From NCBI GenBank assembly GCA_050012855.1, contig JBEKGJ010000001.1, positions 124,001-188,000 of the forward strand: a stretch of DNA of 64,000 nt, in the 5' to 3' direction. Source of the DNA: JAJXZJ01 sp050012855 (lineage in GTDB: Bacteria > Verrucomicrobiota > Verrucomicrobiia > Limisphaerales > J093). Shown one piece after another: positions 33,170 through 40,539 of the stretch. The notes under the pieces were generated by a model. The model ran no database searches. It saw only the letters and a list, made by a program, of their open reading frames with translations, and was not told the DNA's origin. A program made the translations under genes and the position numbers. How positions within the stretch are numbered: position 1 is the first letter of the stretch; each line of letters starts with the position of its first letter.

Positions 33170-34139
33170 GCCGGGCGGTTTCGGTGATGATGCAACCCTC
33201 CACGCCCGGACAGCGGTTGATCAGGTCCAGTCCCTCCTGCGCTCCCAGCACGAACGCGGCGGTGGAAAGAACCCCGGCAAGCGTGCAATGCAGAGCGATG
33301 ATGGTGACGGCCAGCGTGCCGTTGTTGACCGGGTAGCCGGCGCGCGGATCGATGATGTGCCCGTACCGCCGGCCCGCGTGGGTGAAATGCCGGAGGTAAT
33401 CACCCGACGTGGCAACCGCATGGCGCGTCACCGCCAGGCCGGTCCAGCACGTGCCCGGCTTGCGCGGGTCCTCGAGCCCGATGTGCCAGGCGCCCTTCTC
33501 CGGGGGTTCGCCCTGGACGCGCACGTCCTGGCCGAAATCCACCAGCACGTGCTCCAAACCACGGCGCGTCGCGAGCATCAGCACGCGATCCACGGCATAT
33601 TCCTTCCCGATGCCGCCGAGGTCGAGGCTCATGCCTGCGGCCGGCAGGAAGATCGCGCCCGGCCGCCGCTGCACCTTGCGCCAGCCCACCTCGGCCCGGG
33701 CCGCCTCGATCGCCGCCGCAACCGGGATCACCGGCGGGCTGGCCTTCCAATTCCAAAGCCGGATCAGCGGCAGCGCGGTCGGGTCGAAGGCGCCGCGGGT
33801 GAGGAACACCATGTCCTGGCACAGGTTCAGGAGCGCCTCGGTTTCCGGATCAATGGCCACCCAGCGCTGACCGGCGGCGGCATTGATCCGCCCGATCAGG
33901 CTCTCGGGAATAAAGCGCGAATACCGCGCCTCGAAATCCGCCACCCACTGCAGCGCCTCACCCTGGAAATCCCGCGCCGCCACCGGATTCGCCGCGCGAA
34001 AATGCACCCGGCAGGTCGTGCTCATTGCCTGGAAGGTGAGCTTGTAGAAACCCGCTTCGCCGGTGAACTGCGCCGAGCGTTGCACCCGCTCATGCACGGT
34101 CGGCCGGGCGACCGGAGCAGCCGGAGCGGTCAAAACCAT
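33132..34139 (-). CDS. apbE: ApbE-family FAD:protein FMN transferase (paralogue 2)
   Basis: 335-residue ApbE protein. Blocks: FQAMSTTCRVHF, RYSRFIPESLIGRINAAAG, RGAFDPTALPLI, GMSLDLGGIGKEYAVDRV, GDYLRHFTHAGRRYGHIIDPRAGYPV and VLSTAAFVLGAQEG. The Mg-binding and FAD-binding regions look intact. No signal peptide is visible at the N-terminus, unusual for ApbE, which mostly acts outside the cytoplasm; either it acts in the cytoplasm or the start is further upstream. The gene overlaps the DUF3570 gene by ten bases, and that product carries DAISGAT, the expected flavin acceptor motif. Confidence 0.9.
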   Translation of the reverse strand: MVLTAPAAPVARPTVHERVQRSAQFTGEAGFYKLTFQAMSTTCRVHFRAANPVAARDFQGEALQWVADFEARYSRFIPESLIGRINAAAGQRWVAIDPETEALLNLCQDMVFLTRGAFDPTALPLIRLWNWKASPPVIPVAAAIEAARAEVGWRKVQRRPGAIFLPAAGMSLDLGGIGKEYAVDRVLMLATRRGLEHVLVDFGQDVRVQGEPPEKGAWHIGLEDPRKPGTCWTGLAVTRHAVATSGDYLRHFTHAGRRYGHIIDPRAGYPVNNGTLAVTIIALHCTLAGVLSTAAFVLGAQEGLDLINRCPGVEGCIITETARHETKRFYAYRTS

Positions 34140-35380
34140 ACGCGGCCTCCGATCGTCAACACGTTGGCCTGGGGATAGGCGCTCGGCGACGTCACCCTGT
34201 CCAAGCCCTGCATTTCATAGCGATGAAAACTGGCATCAATTGAAAACCGTTCGCTGATCCGGGCGCTCGCCGTGACGCCGTAGGTGAAGGTCTCCAGCCG
34301 GGAAAGCCGGTAATCCGCGGAGTAGTAGGCGGGGATCGGCGTGGGATTGGTCGGATCGGTGGGATCGCCCGCGAAATGCGTCGCGTAGAAGAACGCCGCA
34401 CTCTGCCGGTAGTAGCGGAACTCCGGCGACAACAGAATCCGCCGGCCGATCTTCTGGTGCCAGGCCACCTCCACCGTGTGGGCGTTGATGCCGAACGTGT
34501 CGTGGTAAAACCGGTAGGAACTCTCCGCGCTGCCATGCAACGGCGTGATGAAGTGCGTGAGCGACAGGTAACCGATGTAACTCTGTCGTTGATTGGGCCG
34601 GTTCTCCCCGAACAGGATCGCGTTGTTGGGATCGAATTGCGGATACGCGTCGAACATCACCCCCCGGTACGGGTCGCTCAGGTAGCCGCGGGCGTCCCGG
34701 AAGGTGAAGTTCGCCGTCAACGCCGTCCGGGGACTCAGCAACTGGTTGACGCCGATCAGAAAGTCGTCCGTGTTCTTCTGCTGGGTCTGGTAAATATACG
34801 TGGCAGCGTTGGCCAGAATGCTGTCGGCGTCGTGGGACCAGCCCAGGTTGAGCGTCGTGTTCTTGCCGTTCAGGTCCACCGAGTAGTTCAACGCCCCGCC
34901 GTAGGAAATGTAATCGTGCTCAGTGCTGTAGGAGAATTCCGGCGTGAGGCGGTGGGGACCGAAGCTGAACGTGGCGTCCAGCGAACCCGCCCACCGCTGG
35001 TCGCGCATGAACTGGGTGGGCACGCTCGTGCTGAGCGGCCCGGTGACCGGGAGCTGGGCGATGGCCGCAACCTCGGCCGGGGGCGGCGCGCCCGAAGGCG
35101 TGGCCCCGGAAATGGCGTCATACACCGCCTCCCCCTTGAGCGTGAGCCAGGGCTTGACCTGCGTGTCGAACAGCACCGACTGCGTGTCCACGCCCATGCG
35201 GCCGCCGTCCTCGCGGTAGCTCTCGAACCGGTAGTCGGCCTGGTTCCCGCCGCGCGCGCGGGTCAGCGGATGGAGCATCAACCCGGCGGCGACCATCATG
35301 CCGGCCAGGCGTTGCCGCCCCGTCAAGCCGGTCCGCCCGGACGGGGCGATCCCCTCTGCGTTTGAGTCTGGTGCATCCAT
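34130..35380 (-). CDS. DUF3570-type outer-membrane barrel, predicted flavinylated
   Basis: A 416-residue exported protein (signal peptide around residues 18-44) made of alternating amphipathic strands rich in Tyr, Phe, Asp and Thr and ending in an aromatic residue (IGGRVWF), the pattern of an outer-membrane beta-barrel. Content and length match the DUF3570 family. Residues 88-94 read DAISGAT (35099-35119), followed by PSGAPPP. This fits the ApbE target consensus D-x-x-S/T-G-A-T/S, so T94 is predicted to carry FMN, added by the overlapping ApbE gene product. It is the first gene of the redox set. Barrel topology is judged by eye. Confidence 0.82.
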   Translation of the reverse strand: MDAPDSNAEGIAPSGRTGLTGRQRLAGMMVAAGLMLHPLTRARGGNQADYRFESYREDGGRMGVDTQSVLFDTQVKPWLTLKGEAVYDAISGATPSGAPPPAEVAAIAQLPVTGPLSTSVPTQFMRDQRWAGSLDATFSFGPHRLTPEFSYSTEHDYISYGGALNYSVDLNGKNTTLNLGWSHDADSILANAATYIYQTQQKNTDDFLIGVNQLLSPRTALTANFTFRDARGYLSDPYRGVMFDAYPQFDPNNAILFGENRPNQRQSYIGYLSLTHFITPLHGSAESSYRFYHDTFGINAHTVEVAWHQKIGRRILLSPEFRYYRQSAAFFYATHFAGDPTDPTNPTPIPAYYSADYRLSRLETFTYGVTASARISERFSIDASFHRYEMQGLDRVTSPSAYPQANVLTIGGRVWF

Positions 35381-35932
35381 GCCTGCGTTCGCGTCACGAA
35401 TTCTCTTTAGAATCTCCCGTCACGATATTCATCTTTTTTCATTTTGCAACCGGACCTCGCTGCCGGCATTTCCCCCATCGCGTGACGTTGGACGGCGGCG
35501 GTGACGCCCGACGACCGGGTTCGCGCCCCGCCGCGGCCGCGCTGCGCCGAAACCGTCCGCCACCGGCGCGACTTTGAAAAAAGCACGATACTATTGACTG
35601 ACCCCTGACCTGTTAGGGGTCAGTCCATAGTATTGACAACTTTCGCCTACGCCGGTCCGGTCGGGAAGAAGAACCCGTTGCCGGACCCCGGGCAGGCGAC
35701 CGGGACCGGCCCTCCGATCCGCGCCCGGCAAGGCCCGCGCTGCTTTGGTCAAGACCGCCCGCGCCCAGTCCCCTGGACCGAGTCCAGCAGTGGACTCGGC
35801 CTTGACGTCAGGCGAAGGGGGCTTGATACAACCGGCCTCGTCCAGATTGCAGCGCGTTTGCGCTGGGTCCCATGCACCGAATCAACTGCCTTCACGACAC
35901 GAATCGTTGGCTGCGGCCAGGGGCCGGAGCGG
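35381..35932. other. Intergenic region with REP palindrome and no gene
   Basis: This 552-base space lies between the start of the DUF3570 gene and the end of the SNF2-partner gene. It has an A/T-rich stretch (35395-35460) that probably holds the promoter of the minus-strand redox operon, the REP palindrome at 35588-35633, and then about 290 bases of GC-rich sequence in which I see no protein-like frame or structured RNA. Confidence 0.5.
35588..35633. repeat. REP-like palindrome related to the RAYT element ends
   Basis: Two 19-base arms (35588-35606 and 35615-35633) pair with one mismatch around an eight-base loop. The right arm plus flank (to 35641) is repeated exactly at 43595-43622, and the left arm with its A-rich flank is close to 44583-44611. 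It therefore looks like a non-autonomous REP unit mobilised by the transposase encoded at 43650-44579. Confidence 0.75.
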
Positions 35933-36967
35933 TCAGGCTCCTCCCGGGTTGTCCGGCCCCGGAGCCAGCACCCACCACCGCGCCCGGGGAACGAAGCAAG
36001 CTGCCAACTCGACGGGACGGTGCGCCCGGCCGACCTGGAGGCACGTGTGCCAGGCGGTCTCCGCGACGAGCAGCAGCGCTTCGAGATGCGCCCGGGCGTG
36101 GATTTCATGACGCACCAACTGATCGGCGCGCCGCCGGGCATGCTCGGTCTGGGCGGCCGCCAGCCGTCCGGCGGCCTTGCGTTTTGTGTTCGCATTGGTG
36201 GTCCGGGCCGCGCGGGCGGCCAGTTCCTGCTCGTAATGCTCGAAGTAATCGTCCAACCGCTCCAACTCCCGCCGGAGGTACTGCGCCTGCCGGGAGCGGA
36301 TCGCGGCCAGATCTGCCTGCAGGTCTTGCGCCCAGGCGTTGCGGAGGACGTGGTGCCACCGTTCCGGCTCGATGGTCGGCCAGGTAATGTCATCCGCTGG
36401 TTGGGGGTCCAGTTCCACAAGGTCCACCGCCTGGGCGAGGGCCTCGTCGGGCGCTCCATCGGCCAGAGAAACCGCGATGCGCCGCAGCGACCAATGCTGG
36501 TCAATGGCCTGGAGTTCAGCGCGAACCAGCGCGACCAGGGAGAAGTGGTAACCGCGGACAAACGGCGCGGCCACGTGCCAGCGATGAGTGTCTTGGAATT
36601 GCGCACGCCACCGCTTTTCGGCCACGTCCAAGGCGGGCGGGCGCGCGTCGCCCTCGCCGGCCAGCACCACCCGCTCCAGCGCCGGCGGCGCCGGGCACAC
36701 CGCCTCGGCCAACCGAAACGTAAGCGGGCAACCCGGGAAGACTTCCCGAGTGGCGTCGCGCGGGGCCACGTCTTCCGGCGGCGGAAACCGCAATTCGATC
36801 TCGTGCAAGGCGCCGCGGTCATTCCACAACCTCGCGCTCGGGCCCTCCGCCACGACTTCGAGTCGGTCGTGCCAGGTACGTTCGCACAACGCGCCCAGCG
36901 AGTTGAGCGCTTCGTCATAAAAGTCCGCCAGCATGCCGGGCGAGGGCGCGAGACGCTCGAGTTTCAT
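35933..36967 (-). CDS. Unknown partner of SNF2 helicase
   Basis: A 344-residue protein with no recognised domain. The N-terminal half (MKLERLAPSPGMLADFYDEALNSLG, then VFPGCPLTFRLAEAVCPAPP) looks globular; residues about 230-320 are strongly helical and charged (AAIRSRQAQYLRRELERLD, RKAAGRLAAAQTEHARRRADQ), probably a coiled coil. The start overlaps the helicase stop by four bases (ATGA), so the two are translated together and probably act as a complex. No signal peptide, cysteine cluster or nuclease motif is evident. Confidence 0.7.
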   Translation of the reverse strand: MKLERLAPSPGMLADFYDEALNSLGALCERTWHDRLEVVAEGPSARLWNDRGALHEIELRFPPPEDVAPRDATREVFPGCPLTFRLAEAVCPAPPALERVVLAGEGDARPPALDVAEKRWRAQFQDTHRWHVAAPFVRGYHFSLVALVRAELQAIDQHWSLRRIAVSLADGAPDEALAQAVDLVELDPQPADDITWPTIEPERWHHVLRNAWAQDLQADLAAIRSRQAQYLRRELERLDDYFEHYEQELAARAARTTNANTKRKAAGRLAAAQTEHARRRADQLVRHEIHARAHLEALLLVAETAWHTCLQVGRAHRPVELAACFVPRARWWVLAPGPDNPGGA

Positions 36968-39939
36968 AGCGATTCGTAGTCCTTGGCGAAAAGGGTTTCG
37001 TCCAGTTGCTTGACCTCGGCGTAGGCGTCGCGGGCGGCCGCCAGTTCGTCGCCCAAAACGGCGAACGCCTCGGCCACACGGCCTTCGCTCCCGCGCCAGC
37101 GCTGCAGCACTTCGTCGGCGAAATCGTCGCTGCTGAATCGCTCTCCCAGCACCAGGCCGGTCTCGCCAACGACCAGCTCGAAGAGGTTCAGCTTCTCCTG
37201 CAGGATTTCCAGCAGGTGTTCCTGGAGGGTGCCGGCCTGGACGAAGTTGTAGATATGCACCGGGCGCTGCTGGCCCAACCGGTGCAACCGGCCGATGCGC
37301 TGCTCGATCTCCATCGGATTCCACGGCAGATCGAAATTGGCGAGCCAGTGGCAGAACTGCAGGTTGCGCCCTTCGGTGCCGCTGTGGGTGAGCAGCAAGG
37401 CGCCGCCGCGCTGGTGAAAGGCCTCGGTGATGGGCTGCCGCTCGGCTGCCGGCGTCGCGCCGTTGATGACAAAGGTCTCCACGCCGGCCTGGCGCAAATG
37501 ATCCGCCACCGCGGTCTGGGTTGCGAGAAACTGCGTGAAAAGGACGACGCCGCCCTCGCCTTGCGTGAGCGGTGTCAACAACTGACACTTGCGTCGCCAA
37601 CTGGCCTCGAGCGGCGAACGTTCCTGCCAGGCCCGCGCGGCGGCGCGATCGGGGAACTTCTCCAGGGCGCCCCGCCAGGCGGCTGGACTGCTGCCGGCCG
37701 CCTGCAACAACAGCCGCCCCCAGAGACTCGACTGGCTGGAACTCAGCCGCGTGAGCTGGGCGCGGAATTCGGCCTCCCACTCCCGCCAGAACCCGCGCTC
37801 GAGGTCGTCGGGCTCGAACAACACCGTCTCGGCGCGGCGCGGCGGCAGTTTCAATCCGGCGTTGGCCCGCGTGTTGCGAATCATCACCTGGCCCAGCAGC
37901 CGGCGCAGTTCCTCCGGCTCCCGCGGCTGGCGCGGGCGTTTGGGATCGATGAACCGGGCGCGGAACTCGTTGGGCGAGGGCAACTGGCCCGGCTGGAGGA
38001 GCGTGACGAGGTTGTACAATTCCTCGAGCGAATTCTGGACCGGCGTGGCCGTGAGCAGCAGCAGAAAGTGCCGGGGCAGCGCGTTGACCGCCTGCCAGGC
38101 CTGGGATTCGCGATTCCGCAGATAGTGCGCCTCGTCCACGATCAGCATATCCCATTGGGTTTGCCGGGCGATTTCGAGGTGCGCCGGCTGTTTGAGGGTG
38201 TGCAGGCTGGCGACGATCCCGGCCTGGTCGCGCCAGAACGTCCGCGGATCGCCGCGCGCCGCCTCGTCGTTGGTCGTTGCCGTCGCCAGACCGAACTTGT
38301 CGCTCAATTCCTCCGCCCATTGGTCCACCAGCGACGGCACCGTGAGCACAAGGAACCGCCGCACCATGCCGCGCATCAGCAATTCCTTGAGCACCAGCCC
38401 GGCCTCGATGGTCTTGCCCAAGCCGACTTCGTCCGAGAGCAACGCGCGTCCGCGCAACGGGCCAAGCACCCGCAGCGCGGTACGGAGCTGGTACTCCAGC
38501 CGCTCGAGGCGGCAATGCGGCAGGCAGAGCAGGTCGTCGGACTGGTTGGAAACCCACCAGAGGGCCGCGCGTTCGCGCAGGAAGTAACCCCGCAGGTCCG
38601 CCAGCGGAAACGCGGTCTCCTGGAACGCGAGGGCCGGGAATTCGATCCGCACCGGTGGCGGCGGCACCGGCGGGCGCGCTTTCGGCGGCGCCGGCAACGG
38701 GGCGGATTCCCCTGGGGCGGCGGGTGACTTGAGCTGGGACTTGGCCTGGCTGGCTTGCCGGGCCGCGGTCCTGGCCTCGGCGTTGCGCTGTTCGCGCCGC
38801 CGGCGTTCTTCGGCCAGGCGCGCCATCGTTTCCTGCCGGTTTGCCTCTTCATCAGCCCGTCTCTGTTCCTTCCGCCACTGGCGCCGCTCATAGCGTGCGA
38901 ATTCCGTAAGCGCCAACGGGCCCAGCTCCTGGATGACGCCACCCAACGGCGAGAATCGAAACCGCAGCGCCTCGGCCATCGCCACCAGATTCTCTTCAAT
39001 CCACGCATACGGGGATTCGTGCGGACCGAAGGGCGGTTCCTGGACGTACAGGGGCTTGGAGGTGGCCGGCTGCGGCTTGACCCAGAACGCGGTCACGCTC
39101 GCGCGGTTGGTCGGAAAGCGTTTCAGCCAGGCGCCCAGCGTGGCCCGAATCGAGTTGCGATGATGCGACGTGACGAACGGCTCGCGCCCCCCCTCGGTCT
39201 CCAGCTCCCAGGTCAAGCGATCGCCACCCGTGACCCGCACGCGGCCCCGGGCCACGAAGCCACGGTCCCGCGGATCGCTCCACGCCAATTCGGCAAAACC
39301 CTTGATCTGATCGAAGGTCACGCACAGATCGAGCAACGACGACAGCGGCGCCATGGAGGCGCCTTTCCCGACCAGATCCCCGAAGGCCGGCGCCACGCCC
39401 AGCAGTCCGCCCGCCAGAAGCCGCAACGAGACGCGACCGCACGCCGCCGGATCGCCGCCCGACGCGAGGCTTGATTCCAGCAGCCGGATGAACTGAAGCA
39501 CCTGGCCGCCCAGCCATTTCCAGGGCTCTTCGCCCGGCGGAACCGCCAGCGGAAAAGGCTGGCCCGCTCGGGCCGGGCCGAGGTCCGTGTCCGGCAACAG
39601 CACGAGGCGTAGCGCGTCATCCCCCAGCGGCCGCAGCTTCCGAATCCGATTGAGCAGCGCGCGGACGGAGGTCGGGTGAACCCCGCAACCGTCCCTGCCT
39701 GGCGCCGTCGCGTTCTCCATCACCCAATCCAACACCCGCAATCGGAATAGCACCGTCACCGCCGCAGGCCGCAACCAACCGCCGGCCACCACCGTGTCCG
39801 TTCCCTCGCGCCGCCACTCGAACTGGAGGCCGCCCGCCGCGAGATCGAACGTGACGCACAAACTGCACCGGGGCGGGGCCGGACCGCTGCTCTCCGCACC
39901 GACGACCCTCAGTTCAAGCTGGTGACCGGAATCCGACAT
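36964..39939 (-). CDS. SNF2-family DEAD/DEAH helicase (RapA-like)
   Basis: A 991-residue ATPase. Residues 1-340 are an unknown N-terminal region, 345-430 a charged helical and proline-rich linker, and the rest the SNF2 core: Walker A DEVGLGKTIEAGLVLKEL (503-520), DEAH at 602-605 in IVDEAHYLRNR, TATPVQNSLEELYN, and motif VI IEQRIGRLHRLGQQRPVHIYNF. Such proteins move along double-stranded DNA; bacterial members include RapA and several phage-defence ATPases. The overlapping downstream gene is a likely partner. No methylase, nuclease or other defence gene is adjacent, so function is open. Confidence 0.88.
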   Translation of the reverse strand: MSDSGHQLELRVVGAESSGPAPPRCSLCVTFDLAAGGLQFEWRREGTDTVVAGGWLRPAAVTVLFRLRVLDWVMENATAPGRDGCGVHPTSVRALLNRIRKLRPLGDDALRLVLLPDTDLGPARAGQPFPLAVPPGEEPWKWLGGQVLQFIRLLESSLASGGDPAACGRVSLRLLAGGLLGVAPAFGDLVGKGASMAPLSSLLDLCVTFDQIKGFAELAWSDPRDRGFVARGRVRVTGGDRLTWELETEGGREPFVTSHHRNSIRATLGAWLKRFPTNRASVTAFWVKPQPATSKPLYVQEPPFGPHESPYAWIEENLVAMAEALRFRFSPLGGVIQELGPLALTEFARYERRQWRKEQRRADEEANRQETMARLAEERRRREQRNAEARTAARQASQAKSQLKSPAAPGESAPLPAPPKARPPVPPPPVRIEFPALAFQETAFPLADLRGYFLRERAALWWVSNQSDDLLCLPHCRLERLEYQLRTALRVLGPLRGRALLSDEVGLGKTIEAGLVLKELLMRGMVRRFLVLTVPSLVDQWAEELSDKFGLATATTNDEAARGDPRTFWRDQAGIVASLHTLKQPAHLEIARQTQWDMLIVDEAHYLRNRESQAWQAVNALPRHFLLLLTATPVQNSLEELYNLVTLLQPGQLPSPNEFRARFIDPKRPRQPREPEELRRLLGQVMIRNTRANAGLKLPPRRAETVLFEPDDLERGFWREWEAEFRAQLTRLSSSQSSLWGRLLLQAAGSSPAAWRGALEKFPDRAAARAWQERSPLEASWRRKCQLLTPLTQGEGGVVLFTQFLATQTAVADHLRQAGVETFVINGATPAAERQPITEAFHQRGGALLLTHSGTEGRNLQFCHWLANFDLPWNPMEIEQRIGRLHRLGQQRPVHIYNFVQAGTLQEHLLEILQEKLNLFELVVGETGLVLGERFSSDDFADEVLQRWRGSEGRVAEAFAVLGDELAAARDAYAEVKQLDETLFAKDYESL

Positions 39940-40340
39940 CGCACGGCAAGATGCGGGGTGGCGGGGTGCGACCGCAACCGAAAAAGCAGGGGCTGTTACT
40001 CACCGACCGACCCCCTCAAGTCCGCCTTGCGCCCAAACCGCACGCACACAGCCACGTCCGCGACGCGCCGAAACCGTCAAAAAAAACGGCGGGACTTGTC
40101 GCTTGACGCCTCGTTCCCATCTGGCACGATGCTTTCCAAAATGAGTGCGAGCGAAAACCAATTCTCCCTCACGCGCGCAGCGTCAATGAACCGGCGGCGC
40201 GGTAAAAAGCAAATTCCTATCAGTTAATTCCTATCAGTTCAGTGTCAATGAAGGGGCGGCGCGTCAAAAACCAATTCCCCATCAGTCGTACGCTGCGAAC
40301 CATCGAACCAAATGGCCTGTCGGTCTAAGAGAGACTGATT
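39940..40340. other. Intergenic region with degenerate direct repeats
   Basis: No convincing gene. The section 40148-40290 contains three imperfect copies of a unit with core AACCAATTCYCC (at 40157, 40211 and 40271 approximately), two of them preceded by GTCAATGAA and a GGCGGCGCG run (40181-40203 and 40244-40263). Within it a 14-base sequence is duplicated head to tail without mismatch at 40212-40225 and 40226-40239. The rest is spacer upstream of the secreted-protein gene and of the SNF2 gene. Confidence 0.55.
40212..40239 (+). repeat. Perfect 14-base tandem duplication inside a repeat cluster
   Basis: Two identical adjacent 14-base copies (core ATTCCTATCAG) lie inside the larger set of imperfect 45-60 base direct repeats that spans about 40148-40290. 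Origin unknown; it may be a remnant of a mobile repeat or an unequal crossing-over event. Confidence 0.6.
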
Positions 40341-40499
40341 ATGAGACTGGGCCAGATTCCGTCAAAGAGCCGTCAGTTTTCGCGAATACTCTCAACCGTC
40401 CTCACGCGGTTGGCCTGGCTAGGGCTCGCCGGCAGCGCCCGGGCATTGGCCTCCCACCGGCCAGCGCTCGCGTCACCCGGGAGTCTGGTATCAAGTTGA
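40341..40499 (+). CDS. Possible 52-residue signal-peptide-like ORF
   Basis: An ATG preceded by AAGAGAGACTG (a possible ribosome site) opens a 52-codon frame with a basic start, a hydrophobic middle (RLAWLGLAGSARALA) and a stop 40 bases before the next gene. It reads like a signal peptide without a mature protein, so it may be the relic of a decayed exported gene, a leader peptide, or chance. Coding is not established. Confidence 0.25.
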   Translation: MRLGQIPSKSRQFSRILSTVLTRLAWLGLAGSARALASHRPALASPGSLVSS

Positions 40500-40539
40500 T
40501 GGTTGTTGCAATATCGAGTGTGTTGCGAGGACTCGTTTT

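Noticed and set aside
35933..39939. A known defence system (DISARM, Zorya, BREX)
   Set aside because: Only a SNF2 ATPase and an unknown partner are present; the methylase, DUF1998, MotAB-like or phosphatase components of those systems are missing.
39922..40227. A 101-codon plus-strand frame after the SNF2 start
   Set aside because: Arg/Thr/Ser-rich, no ribosome site, and it runs into the repeat cluster; no protein features.
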